Shown here in pieces: positions 1-5,236 of a stretch of DNA of 7,459 bases. The stretch lies in NCBI GenBank assembly GCA_025352485.1, contig JANXTJ010000178.1, positions 1 through 7,459 of the forward strand, read 5' to 3'. Under the pieces are notes generated by a model. It made no database searches, was not told the DNA's origin, and worked only from the letters and a program-made list of their open reading frames with translations. The stretch is from Salinibacterium sp. Its GTDB lineage: Bacteria; Actinomycetota; Actinomycetes; Actinomycetales; Microbacteriaceae. Numbering within the stretch: the first letter of the stretch is position 1; each line of letters starts with the position of its first letter. Position numbers and translations under genes: made by a program.

Positions 1-867
1 TCGCACATCGATCGAAACATCGTTGACCAGCAGTCGGCCGGCCACGACGTCGTCGCTGACCGAGATGCCTTCCAGGGAAAGAGCCACGTCACCGAACTCG
101 TACCCGGTCGGCGGCTTGCCGAGGTCGAAGTCCCGACCGACCATGCTGGTCACAATCCAGGCCAGATTGATCAGCTTTGCGTCACTGACCGCGGCGATCT
201 CGCCATCCCGAAGCACGACGGCATAGTCCGTGATCTGCAGCGCCTCCTCGAGGTGGTGCGAGATGTAGACGATCGATACACCAGACGCGGTCAGTTCGTG
301 GATGACCCGGAACAGCACCTCGACCTCGACGGCGCTGAGAGCGGATGTCGGCTCATCCATGATGAGAATGCGGGAGTTGACCGACAGCGCCCTGGCAATT
401 TCGACGATCTGCTGCTGACCCAGCCGAAGCTCGGAGACCAGCGTCCGGGGATCGATCGACTCCTCGAGGCTCTCCATGAGCAGGCGAACAGCGGCGTCCT
501 CGGCCTGGTAGTCGACCGTGCCGCGCGGCGTCGTCAACTCGCGCCCCATGAAAATGTTGTCGCGAACGCTCAGGTTTGAGCACAGGCTCAACTCCTGGTG
601 AATGATCGAAATTCCCAGGTCGCGCGCGGCCACCGTCGTGGGGATGTCGACGATCTCCCCGTCGACGGTCAACTCGCCAGAGGTGGGGGTTTCGACGCCG
701 GACAAAATCTTCATCAGCGTGGACTTGCCCGCGCCGTTCTCGCCGAACAGAGTGGTGACCTTGCCTCGAACGATGTCGAAGTTGACGCCCTTCAGCGCGT
801 GAACTCCGCCGTAGCGCTTCACTATCGAGCGCGCGCTCAGGACGACGTCATCGTCGACGGTGGGCAT
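1..867 (-). CDS. Sugar ABC transporter ATP-binding protein, RbsA/XylG/MglA type (C-terminus beyond window)
   Basis: This is the ATPase subunit of a CUT2-type monosaccharide or polyol importer, acting on the cytoplasmic face of the membrane. The reading frame stays open for 289 residues to the window edge; family members have about 500 residues in two fused nucleotide-binding domains. The first domain is complete: Walker A GENGAGKST (42-50), Q-loop near HQE (90-92), signature LRLGQQQ (147-153, in place of LSGGQ, as is usual in RbsA-type proteins), Walker B ILIMDE (167-172, catalytic E172) and H-loop His204 in YISHH. The second domain begins near residue 260 and is cut off. The ATG start directly abuts the stop of the DUF2291 gene (TAGATG), with AGAGG 8 nt upstream, so translation is probably coupled. 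The family is certain. The substrate is not readable from the ATPase; the dehydrogenase upstream suggests a sugar or sugar alcohol. Confidence 0.95.
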   Translation of the reverse strand, partial: MPTVDDDVVLSARSIVKRYGGVHALKGVNFDIVRGKVTTLFGENGAGKSTLMKILSGVETPTSGELTVDGEIVDIPTTVAARDLGISIIHQELSLCSNLSVRDNIFMGRELTTPRGTVDYQAEDAAVRLLMESLEESIDPRTLVSELRLGQQQIVEIARALSVNSRILIMDEPTSALSAVEVEVLFRVIHELTASGVSIVYISHHLEEALQITDYAVVLRDGEIAAVSDAKLINLAWIVTSMVGRDFDLGKPPTGYEFGDVALSLEGISVSDDVVAGRLLVNDVSIDVR

Positions 868-1503
868 CTACTTCGCCTCTACTTGCACGGGCGTGATGAG
901 GAACGACGCGGGGTTGACCAGCTGGAACGCCCCGACGATGGTGACGGTCTTTCCGGCCAGGTCGGCCGCATTGATACTGGAGAGAACCTGGGTCTTGAGC
1001 TCATTGGTGAGCGCCGATCCGGCATCCTGATACTGAATCTGGTTGACGAACTGCGGAAAGTGGATGGTGCCGGTCGCGTCGCGCAGAACCGTTCCAGAGA
1101 TAGCGGGACCCATCTGCACTCGCACGGTGATGCTACTGGGCACACCGGGCACGGTGACGGGCATGATCCCCGCGGCATCGACCGGACCGGCGACACCGGT
1201 GAACTTGACCGAGAAGACGGGGAACGACGTGCCCTCCACCACTCCGTACGTCGTTGCGGCCTTGGCGGGATCGGCCACGATCGCCGTCGCTACCGTCGGC
1301 AGGTCATGGGCCTGCGCGATGATGAGGTCTTTGACGATCGGGAACTGAGTCTTGCCGTACTCGCTCGCGTTGAATTCCTTGGCGACCGTGGCCGCGATTG
1401 CGTCGCCGGTGACGACCTTGGTTCCGAGGATCATGGCGGCAAAGAGCACGACGATTACCGCAACCCAGACGCCACGGCGGAAACCTACTGATCGATTTTT
1501 CAT
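868..1503 (-). CDS. DUF2291 family protein, membrane-anchored, sugar-ABC-transporter associated
   Basis: This 211-residue protein matches the DUF2291 family (Pfam PF10054) from memory of its pattern. I see an N-terminal membrane segment at about residues 11-28, a region with DLPTVATAI and YGVVEG, the GTVLRDATGTIHFPQF block, NQIQYQDA, and a closing GAF...ITPVQVE block. The family is described as predicted periplasmic lipoproteins and is often encoded beside CUT2 sugar ABC transporter genes; its biochemical role is unknown to me. This copy has no cysteine after the hydrophobic segment and none anywhere else. It is therefore probably held by an uncleaved signal anchor with its bulk outside the membrane, not lipidated. 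Its ATG overlaps the dehydrogenase stop in an ATGA, and its TAG abuts the ATPase ATG, so it is embedded in the transport operon. An accessory role in transport is inferred from context only. Confidence 0.85.
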   Translation of the reverse strand: MKNRSVGFRRGVWVAVIVVLFAAMILGTKVVTGDAIAATVAKEFNASEYGKTQFPIVKDLIIAQAHDLPTVATAIVADPAKAATTYGVVEGTSFPVFSVKFTGVAGPVDAAGIMPVTVPGVPSSITVRVQMGPAISGTVLRDATGTIHFPQFVNQIQYQDAGSALTNELKTQVLSSINAADLAGKTVTIVGAFQLVNPASFLITPVQVEAK

Positions 1504-2522
1504 GCGGAGAGATCTCTCGATTCTGAGTCATTGGGGCGAATCTGAAGCTTGCGGCCGGAGCCGGCGCGGAACATCGCGAGCGCCTGCGGGTAGTCCTCAA
1601 GGGTGAAGGAGTGACTGATCATCGGCTCGCTGATGATCGCGCCGGCCTCAAACATTTCGACCGCGCGGCCAAAGGAGTTCAGGACGGCCATCGTTCCGAC
1701 GATCGAGATCTCATCGCGGTAGACGCGGAACGGCGAGTAGTTCGCCATCGCGTCGACCGGGGCGACCCCGAAGTGCTGGAACGTGCCGCCGGCCTTGACG
1801 CGCGGGAGAGCATCTTCGATGGCGCGGATGCTGCCGGTGCAGTCGATGACGACATCCCACTTCTCGCGATCCGATTGGCCCGCACTGGTGTACACGTGCT
1901 GCACGCCAACCTCACGCGCGGTCTTCAGCCGCTCCTCGTTGATGTCAACGATGGTGACGCTGGCCGCACCGGCGCGCGGAGCGAGCTGGGCCATCAGAAG
2001 GCCCATCGTTCCCGAACCATAGATGAGGTAGTGCTCACCCATCTTTCGAGGAAGGATGTCGTAGGCACGGATCGCGCACGCGATCGGCTCGATAAGTGCG
2101 GCCTGGTAGAGGTCGGTTTCCGGCCGCAGCTTGAACACGTTGGCGGCCGGCGCGGTGAAGCGCTGCTGGGCGGCACCGTCAGACTCGACAACTCCGAGGC
2201 CGTTCCACAGCCGACAGAGGTTGTTCTTACCGTTGAGGCAGAACTCGCATTCGCCACACGTGGTGCTGGGGTTGACTGCCACGTGGTCGCCGACCGCGAC
2301 GTGGGTGACGCCCTCGCCGATGGCAACGATGATGCCGGTCGCCTCGTGGCCGGGCACGAGAGGGAAAATCGTGCCCTCAAACTCACCGTCGAAGACGTGG
2401 ATGTCGGTGCCACAGATGCCGACGGCCGCGACTTCGACGACAACCTCTTTGTGACCGGCGGTTGGCTCGGGGCGCTCCGCGACAACGAGAGTTCCGGCTG
2501 ATTCGAAAATTACTGCACGCAT
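1500..2522 (-). CDS. Zinc-dependent medium-chain alcohol/polyol dehydrogenase
   Basis: This is a 340-residue NAD(P)-dependent oxidoreductase of the MDR superfamily (sorbitol/threonine dehydrogenase type). An N-terminal GroES-like domain carries the catalytic zinc ligands Cys37 (GICGTD), His59 and Glu60 (PGHEATG). The structural zinc set is Cys89, Cys92, Cys95 and Cys103. The Rossmann fold has GSGTMG at 169-174, and an acidic Asp193 at the end of the second strand favours NAD over NADP. Glu145 in the IEP motif matches the extra glutamate seen in polyol dehydrogenases. The start at 2522 is chosen because MRAVIFES begins the conserved domain and AAGGAG lies 11 nt upstream; an in-frame ATG at 2681 would add 53 residues of non-domain sequence and lies inside the operator. 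It is the first gene of the operon with DUF2291 and the sugar ABC ATPase, so it probably oxidises the imported sugar alcohol or sugar. The exact substrate is unknown. Confidence 0.93.
   Translation of the reverse strand: MRAVIFESAGTLVVAERPEPTAGHKEVVVEVAAVGICGTDIHVFDGEFEGTIFPLVPGHEATGIIVAIGEGVTHVAVGDHVAVNPSTTCGECEFCLNGKNNLCRLWNGLGVVESDGAAQQRFTAPAANVFKLRPETDLYQAALIEPIACAIRAYDILPRKMGEHYLIYGSGTMGLLMAQLAPRAGAASVTIVDINEERLKTAREVGVQHVYTSAGQSDREKWDVVIDCTGSIRAIEDALPRVKAGGTFQHFGVAPVDAMANYSPFRVYRDEISIVGTMAVLNSFGRAVEMFEAGAIISEPMISHSFTLEDYPQALAMFRAGSGRKLQIRPNDSESRDLSA
1507..1518. repeat. Perfect 12-bp palindrome GAGAGATCTCTC at the DUF2291 ribosome-binding region
   Basis: The sequence is its own reverse complement. 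It lies in the last codons of the dehydrogenase gene and covers the position where the DUF2291 Shine-Dalgarno sequence should be (the only purine run, GAGAG, is part of it). In mRNA it has little room for a loop, so it may simply be chance. Confidence 0.5.
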
Positions 2523-2627
2523 CTGCTCTGACGCTCCTTCATTGGATGAGCCGACCGCTGGTGGCGGCCCGTCGTGCCTGATGCCTCGCCGAGGTTCGCC
2601 CCAACGGTCCGGAGGAAGCAAACGAGT

Positions 2628-2645
2628 GTCACCCGTTACGGGGAC
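2628..2645 (-). other. Possible small hairpin in the dehydrogenase operon leader
   Basis: In the minus-strand transcript this reads GTC-CCCG-TAA-CGGG-T-GAC: a seven-pair stem with one bulged base and a three-base loop. It sits about midway in the predicted leader of roughly 165 nt between the transcription start and the dehydrogenase ATG. No known riboswitch pattern is recognised. Confidence 0.3.
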
Positions 2646-2658
2646 ATTCCGGCAAATA

Positions 2659-2689
2659 TTCACACATGTGAAAGGAATCACTTATGTGA
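2659..2689. promoter_or_regulatory. Tandem operator: two TCAC-N4-GTGA palindromes
   Basis: Site 1 at 2659-2672 is TTCACACATGTGAA (arms TTCACA and TGTGAA). Site 2 at 2678-2689 is TCACTTATGTGA. They share the pattern TCAC-N2-ATGTGA, and their centres are 18 bp apart. Site 2 overlaps the predicted transcription start and site 1 lies just downstream, which suits repression by a dimeric regulator. A weaker third copy, TCACACTAGCGA, covers the -10 element at 2693-2704. The regulator is not in the window; a SorC/DeoR-, GntR- or LacI-type sugar repressor is a guess from the gene context. Confidence 0.6.
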
Positions 2690-2694
2690 GACTC

Positions 2695-2723
2695 ACACTA
2701 GCGAGCGCAATCCGATAAGTCAA
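2695..2723 (-). promoter_or_regulatory. Predicted promoter of the dehydrogenase-DUF2291-ABC operon
   Basis: Read on the minus strand, TTGACT (2723-2718) is followed after exactly 17 nt by TAGTGT (2700-2695). The -35 element matches five of six consensus bases, and the -10 keeps the TA...T frame common in actinobacterial housekeeping promoters. Transcription would start near 2688, inside the tandem operator, leaving a leader of about 165 nt. Confidence 0.6.
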
Positions 2724-2761
2724 AAAGTCGGAGCAAGTCGTTACCAAACGTTCACGTGCGC

Positions 2762-2793
2762 GCCGAGTCGGGGATTTTTCCCGACGTATCGGC
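2762..2793 (-). terminator. Hairpin downstream of the lipoate-ligase-like gene, possible terminator
   Basis: The arms GTCGGG (2767-2772) and CCCGAC (2780-2785) surround a 7-nt A/T-rich loop. A second pairing, GCCGA (2762-2766) with TCGGC (2789-2793), extends the stem past a 3-nt bulge. It begins 6 nt after the TAG stop at 2799. There is no U-tract after the stem on the minus strand, so termination is only moderately supported. Confidence 0.45.
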
Positions 2794-2798
2794 CGGCG

Positions 2799-3563
2799 CT
2801 ACGCCCGGTTTTGCGCCGCGAGTTCGTGGTACGACGTCTCGGCGGAACCGGCCGGGGAGAGCGCCCCGTGTAGGGCAAAGCTCACCTCGGAGAATGTCAC
2901 GTCGGCCGTTTCACGGCTTACCGATCCAAATGTGGCGGTGTTCCACGGGAATGCGAGTTCGCGGCAGACCTCTGTCAGAACATCGGGCAGCACTCCCGGC
3001 TCTTCGACCGCGACCATCGCGCTGACCAGCCGCGCGCCCGAAATCACCCGCTGCGAAATCCCGACGAGTTTCACGACGCGACGCGCGTTGATGCTGAATT
3101 CCCCGGGACAATATTCTTCGGGCACCTCACCGACGTGGGCATCAATTCCGAGCGTACGTAGCCCGTGGGTGAGCGCATCGGCCACCGCTTGATACGCCGC
3201 GCGATGGCCCTCGTATCGTTGGCTGACCGGCTCGATGACATCGATCAGCAGGCAAGACTCGTTTACCGAAACCGCTCGCCCTCCGGTCGGGCGAATGACC
3301 GGGACAAATCCGTAGGAAGCGGCCGCCGTCAGTGCAGAGTCGAAGCCGGGCATCAGGCTCTCGCGACGACTAAAGGCGACGGTGGGCTCGGGCCGGTAGG
3401 CCCGAATCAGACGAGAAATATGCGGATTGGATGCGACGTATCGCATCAGGCCCGTGGCGAGGTGCAGGTCGTCGAATGCCCCATGGCCGCCGCTGTCGAG
3501 CACCGTAATGACCGACTGGCCGCCAAGGTCTTGAAGCAACGCTCCGCCATTCGACACGATCAT
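2799..3563 (-). CDS. Lipoate-protein ligase A / octanoyltransferase family protein
   Basis: This 254-residue protein belongs to the BPL/LplA/LipB fold, which attaches lipoyl or octanoyl groups to lysines of carrier domains in 2-oxoacid dehydrogenases and the glycine cleavage system. Visible motifs are the acyl-pocket block RPTGGRAV (91-98, family RxxGGGAV) and CPGEFSIN (152-159), followed by VVKLVGISQRV, where Lys165 matches the lysine of the ligase motif GkKiaGsaQ. Cys152 lies 13 residues before that lysine, near where LipM-type octanoyltransferases place their acyl-accepting cysteine. It could therefore be a ligase, a transferase or a specialised relative. ATG 3563 is preferred because GGTGGGG lies 5 nt upstream; a GTG at 3569 would overlap that site. 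The gene appears to stand alone between two terminator-like hairpins, so the neighbours say little about its target. Confidence 0.85.
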   Translation of the reverse strand: MIVSNGGALLQDLGGQSVITVLDSGGHGAFDDLHLATGLMRYVASNPHISRLIRAYRPEPTVAFSRRESLMPGFDSALTAAASYGFVPVIRPTGGRAVSVNESCLLIDVIEPVSQRYEGHRAAYQAVADALTHGLRTLGIDAHVGEVPEEYCPGEFSINARRVVKLVGISQRVISGARLVSAMVAVEEPGVLPDVLTEVCRELAFPWNTATFGSVSRETADVTFSEVSFALHGALSPAGSAETSYHELAAQNRA

Positions 3564-3662
3564 GTTCACCCCACCAGGAAATACGCTCGGGCGGGTCGGG
3601 TTTTCACCCTACTCGCTCGGGACCGGGTGCCACTGGGCGGTGGGGTGCGCGCTCATGACAAG

Positions 3663-3691
3663 GGCACCCCCGCCGCGGTGGCGGGGGTGCC
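3663..3691 (-). terminator. Strong 12-bp-stem terminator after the ice-binding gene
   Basis: GGCACCCCCGCC (3663-3674) and GGCGGGGGTGCC (3680-3691) form a perfect 12-bp stem with a 5-nt loop. It lies 8 nt beyond the TGA stop of the ice-binding gene. The run after the stem is weak on the minus strand (CTTGT); on the plus strand it is TCTTT. Such GC-rich terminators with short U-tracts are common in actinobacteria. Confidence 0.85.
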
Positions 3692-3699
3692 TCTTTGCG

Positions 3700-4554
3700 T
3701 CAGCCCTCGTCGCTGCTGCTGCCGGTGACCCCGTAGTAGCTTTCATCGAGCGCAACCTGGGTGTCGTCAAGAGGGCTATCGATGCCCTCCGTGATCGTGC
3801 AGGTAGCGCCAAGCGTGACCGCGGCCGTAACGGAGAGAGCCCGACCGTTGAGGGTGCTGCTGGCTCCGATCGTGACGGCGGCGTTGCTGATGATCGTGCC
3901 ATCGAAAGTGGACGACGCGCCCAGAGTCGCCGCACCGGTTGTCACCCAGAAGATATTCGATGATTTCGCACCGTTCTTCAGAACCATGGTGGTCGACGCG
4001 GTCGTGTTCAGCGCCGCGTCAGACTGGATCACGAAAATGGCATCGGGATTGTTGTCGGCGTCGAAGGTGACGGTGCCGGTCGCGGCGAGCGCCGCGGTTG
4101 AGTGGTGTACGCCTTGCAGAAGCGTCGTGCCGCCGAGATCCTCTGAGTCCAGCTCGATAGCTTTGAGCGACTTAAAATAGTCATACGCAGTGCTCAAGTC
4201 GCCCAGCGCAGCATCAGTCGCGGTGGTGTCGGAGCCGTCGTACTGGGCGCCGATGATCGTGCTATCGGCGATCGTGGTGGCCGCCCCAGCTCCGACATCG
4301 CCCACGATATTCGCGCCCGGGATGGTGACGGCCGCGCCGGCCAAGACGGCAAACGGAGATGCAACACCGAGCAGAGAGGTGGGTGGCTGCTGCAGTGTCT
4401 GCGCCCCCGTAACGTCATTAGACCCCTCTGCGGACGCGGTGCCGGCTCCGAGCATGACGCTCGCTCCGATCAGCGCCGTGGTGGCGAGCACCGCGGCCAA
4501 CATGCGGGGTCGCGCCGCTCGGCGGCTCTGAGGTGATGAGGATCGTTGTGTCAT
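3700..4554 (-). CDS. Secreted ice-binding protein, DUF3494 family
   Basis: This 284-residue protein starts with a Sec-type signal peptide: basic residues to about 17, a hydrophobic core at 18-38 and a likely cut after ASA (40-42). A DUF3494 ice-binding domain spans about 62-258. Its hallmarks are the LGDLSTAYDYF helix region (117-127), LGGTTLLQGVHHS (140-152), TGTVTFDADNNPDAIFVIQ, NGAKSSNIFWVTTGAATLGASSTF and NGRAL (236-240). The family binds ice crystals outside the cell, limiting recrystallisation or structuring brine, through a flat face of a beta-solenoid. The family's usual cysteine before NvFW is serine here (Ser199). The end is a short acidic, serine-rich tail with no LPxTG motif or membrane anchor, so the protein is probably released. 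The start at 4554 has an ideal AAGGAG 7 nt upstream; an ATG at 4632 only adds residues ahead of a complete signal peptide. A terminator follows at once, so it is probably monocistronic. Confidence 0.93.
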   Translation of the reverse strand: MTQRSSSPQSRRAARPRMLAAVLATTALIGASVMLGAGTASAEGSNDVTGAQTLQQPPTSLLGVASPFAVLAGAAVTIPGANIVGDVGAGAATTIADSTIIGAQYDGSDTTATDAALGDLSTAYDYFKSLKAIELDSEDLGGTTLLQGVHHSTAALAATGTVTFDADNNPDAIFVIQSDAALNTTASTTMVLKNGAKSSNIFWVTTGAATLGASSTFDGTIISNAAVTIGASSTLNGRALSVTAAVTLGATCTITEGIDSPLDDTQVALDESYYGVTGSSSDEG

Positions 4555-4561
4555 GTCGAAT

Positions 4562-4567
4562 CTCCTT
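4562..4567 (-). promoter_or_regulatory. Ribosome-binding site fixing the ice-binding protein start
   Basis: AAGGAG on the minus strand lies 7 nt before the ATG at 4554. No comparable site precedes the upstream in-frame ATG at 4632, so the shorter form, beginning with the signal peptide, is preferred. Confidence 0.75.
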
Positions 4568-4673
4568 GTGTCAGGGATGAATGACTGCAGCACGAGCATC
4601 GGCATGCCCCACGAACCCCGGCCCGCCTTCAACTCAGAAGCAGAGTCAACGCACGGTAGCGGAACCCACTCTT

Positions 4674-4683
4674 TTCTATAGAA
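4674..4683 (-). promoter_or_regulatory. Possible -10 element (TATAGA) of the ice-binding gene, within a 10-bp palindrome
   Basis: The 190-bp gap between the 132-residue gene and the ice-binding gene contains TTCTATAGAA, a perfect palindrome that includes TATAGA on the minus strand. It is the most A/T-rich, promoter-like point upstream of the ice-binding gene, giving a leader of about 110 nt. No good -35 element is seen 16-18 nt upstream, so this is weak. Nothing else in the gap is recognisable. Confidence 0.3.
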
Positions 4684-4744
4684 TCCACACGCCGCTCATT
4701 TTCAGACCCGAAGAGACTTTCGCACGGGCCGAGACAGTTCGCCG

Positions 4745-5143
4745 TCAGACCGTCACTGCCGGTTTCGTCAGGGAAAGTGCCCCAATCCGAACGGGCACCC
4801 CCGAGAGCACGAGCCCACCATTCACGACGAGGCTGGTGCGAAGTTCCGGGTATTCGTAGGTCGGCGACACGAGCCGCCACGGCAACCGCGAGACGACGGC
4901 GGTGCTGCGCACCTCGACCGTCTGCGGGGAGAGTGCGTGACGCACCCTCAAGAAACCATCCCAGAGATAAACATCGATGACGCGGCCTCGTTCGATCCGA
5001 ACGCCAAACTCCGTGCGCAACCCGCGGTTGCTGGCGACCTGCAAATAGGCCGTCTCGCAGTTGAGAAAGACCGCCGAAGTCATGGTTGCTTCGATCTCTA
5101 GGTCGTCTCCCGGCCGAATCAACACGCTCGCCCTGTCGGTCAT
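4745..5143 (-). CDS. Hypothetical protein, 132 residues, function unknown
   Basis: I do not recognise this protein. It begins MTDRASVLIRPGDDLEIEAT, has no signal peptide or membrane segment, and alternates hydrophobic and polar residues in short stretches (FLNCETAYLQVAS, VRIERGRVIDVYLWDG, LRTSLVVNGGLVLSGVPVRI) as a small beta-sandwich or barrel would. It has one cysteine (in NCETAY) and no obvious catalytic motif. The start at 5143 is supported by GGAAGAGG with 5-nt spacing; an in-frame ATG at 5164 lacks such a site. It lies 93 nt after treZ and 190 nt before the ice-binding gene, all on the same strand, so it could be the tail of the trehalose operon or a separate unit. Good codon structure and the ribosome-binding site support a real gene, but there is no homology evidence in hand. 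Confidence 0.62.
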   Translation of the reverse strand: MTDRASVLIRPGDDLEIEATMTSAVFLNCETAYLQVASNRGLRTEFGVRIERGRVIDVYLWDGFLRVRHALSPQTVEVRSTAVVSRLPWRLVSPTYEYPELRTSLVVNGGLVLSGVPVRIGALSLTKPAVTV

Positions 5144-5148
5144 CGTCA

Positions 5149-5156
5149 CCTCTTCC
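5149..5156 (-). promoter_or_regulatory. Ribosome-binding site of the 132-residue hypothetical gene
   Basis: GGAAGAGG on the minus strand lies 5 nt before the ATG at 5143. It is the main evidence for this start and one of the reasons to accept the gene as real. Confidence 0.6.
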
Positions 5157-5236
5157 GCCCTCACCGTAAGCTCGGGAACTCACGCTCGTGAAGGGGCTTG
5201 TGGCGGCCCGGGTGCCCGCGTAGCATCTTTCGCCGA

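Noticed and set aside
598..1491. Plus-strand open frame of 297 codons
   Set aside because: It runs antisense across the ABC ATPase-DUF2291 junction. The translation is rich in Asp, Arg, Gly and His with no motif, as expected for the complement of GC-rich coding sequence.
1611..2501. Plus-strand open frame of 296 codons
   Set aside because: It is antisense to the dehydrogenase, whose zinc and Rossmann motifs fix the true frame. No ribosome-binding site or recognisable domain.
2523..2681. 53-residue N-terminal extension of the dehydrogenase
   Set aside because: It starts inside the operator region downstream of the predicted transcription start, has no family similarity, and the domain begins exactly at the ATG at 2522.
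2739..2750. CGTT-ACCA-AACG inverted repeat upstream of the -35 element, considered as an activator or LacI-type site
   Set aside because: The arms are only 4 bp, and there is no second copy or partner evidence, so it is within chance expectation.
3570..3662. TAGGGT considered as a -10 element for the lipoate-ligase-like gene
   Set aside because: No acceptable -35 element at 16-18 nt and a very GC-rich setting; a promoter must exist after the terminator but I cannot place it.
4555..4632. 26-residue N-terminal extension of the ice-binding protein
   Set aside because: It would precede a complete signal peptide, and the ideal AAGGAG site supports the ATG at 4554.
5180..5191. TCACG-CT-CGTGA inverted repeat between treZ and the orphan gene
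   Set aside because: The stem is 5 bp with a 2-nt loop, no T-run follows, and it does not match the operator near 2670 in spacing; not enough to call a terminator or operator.
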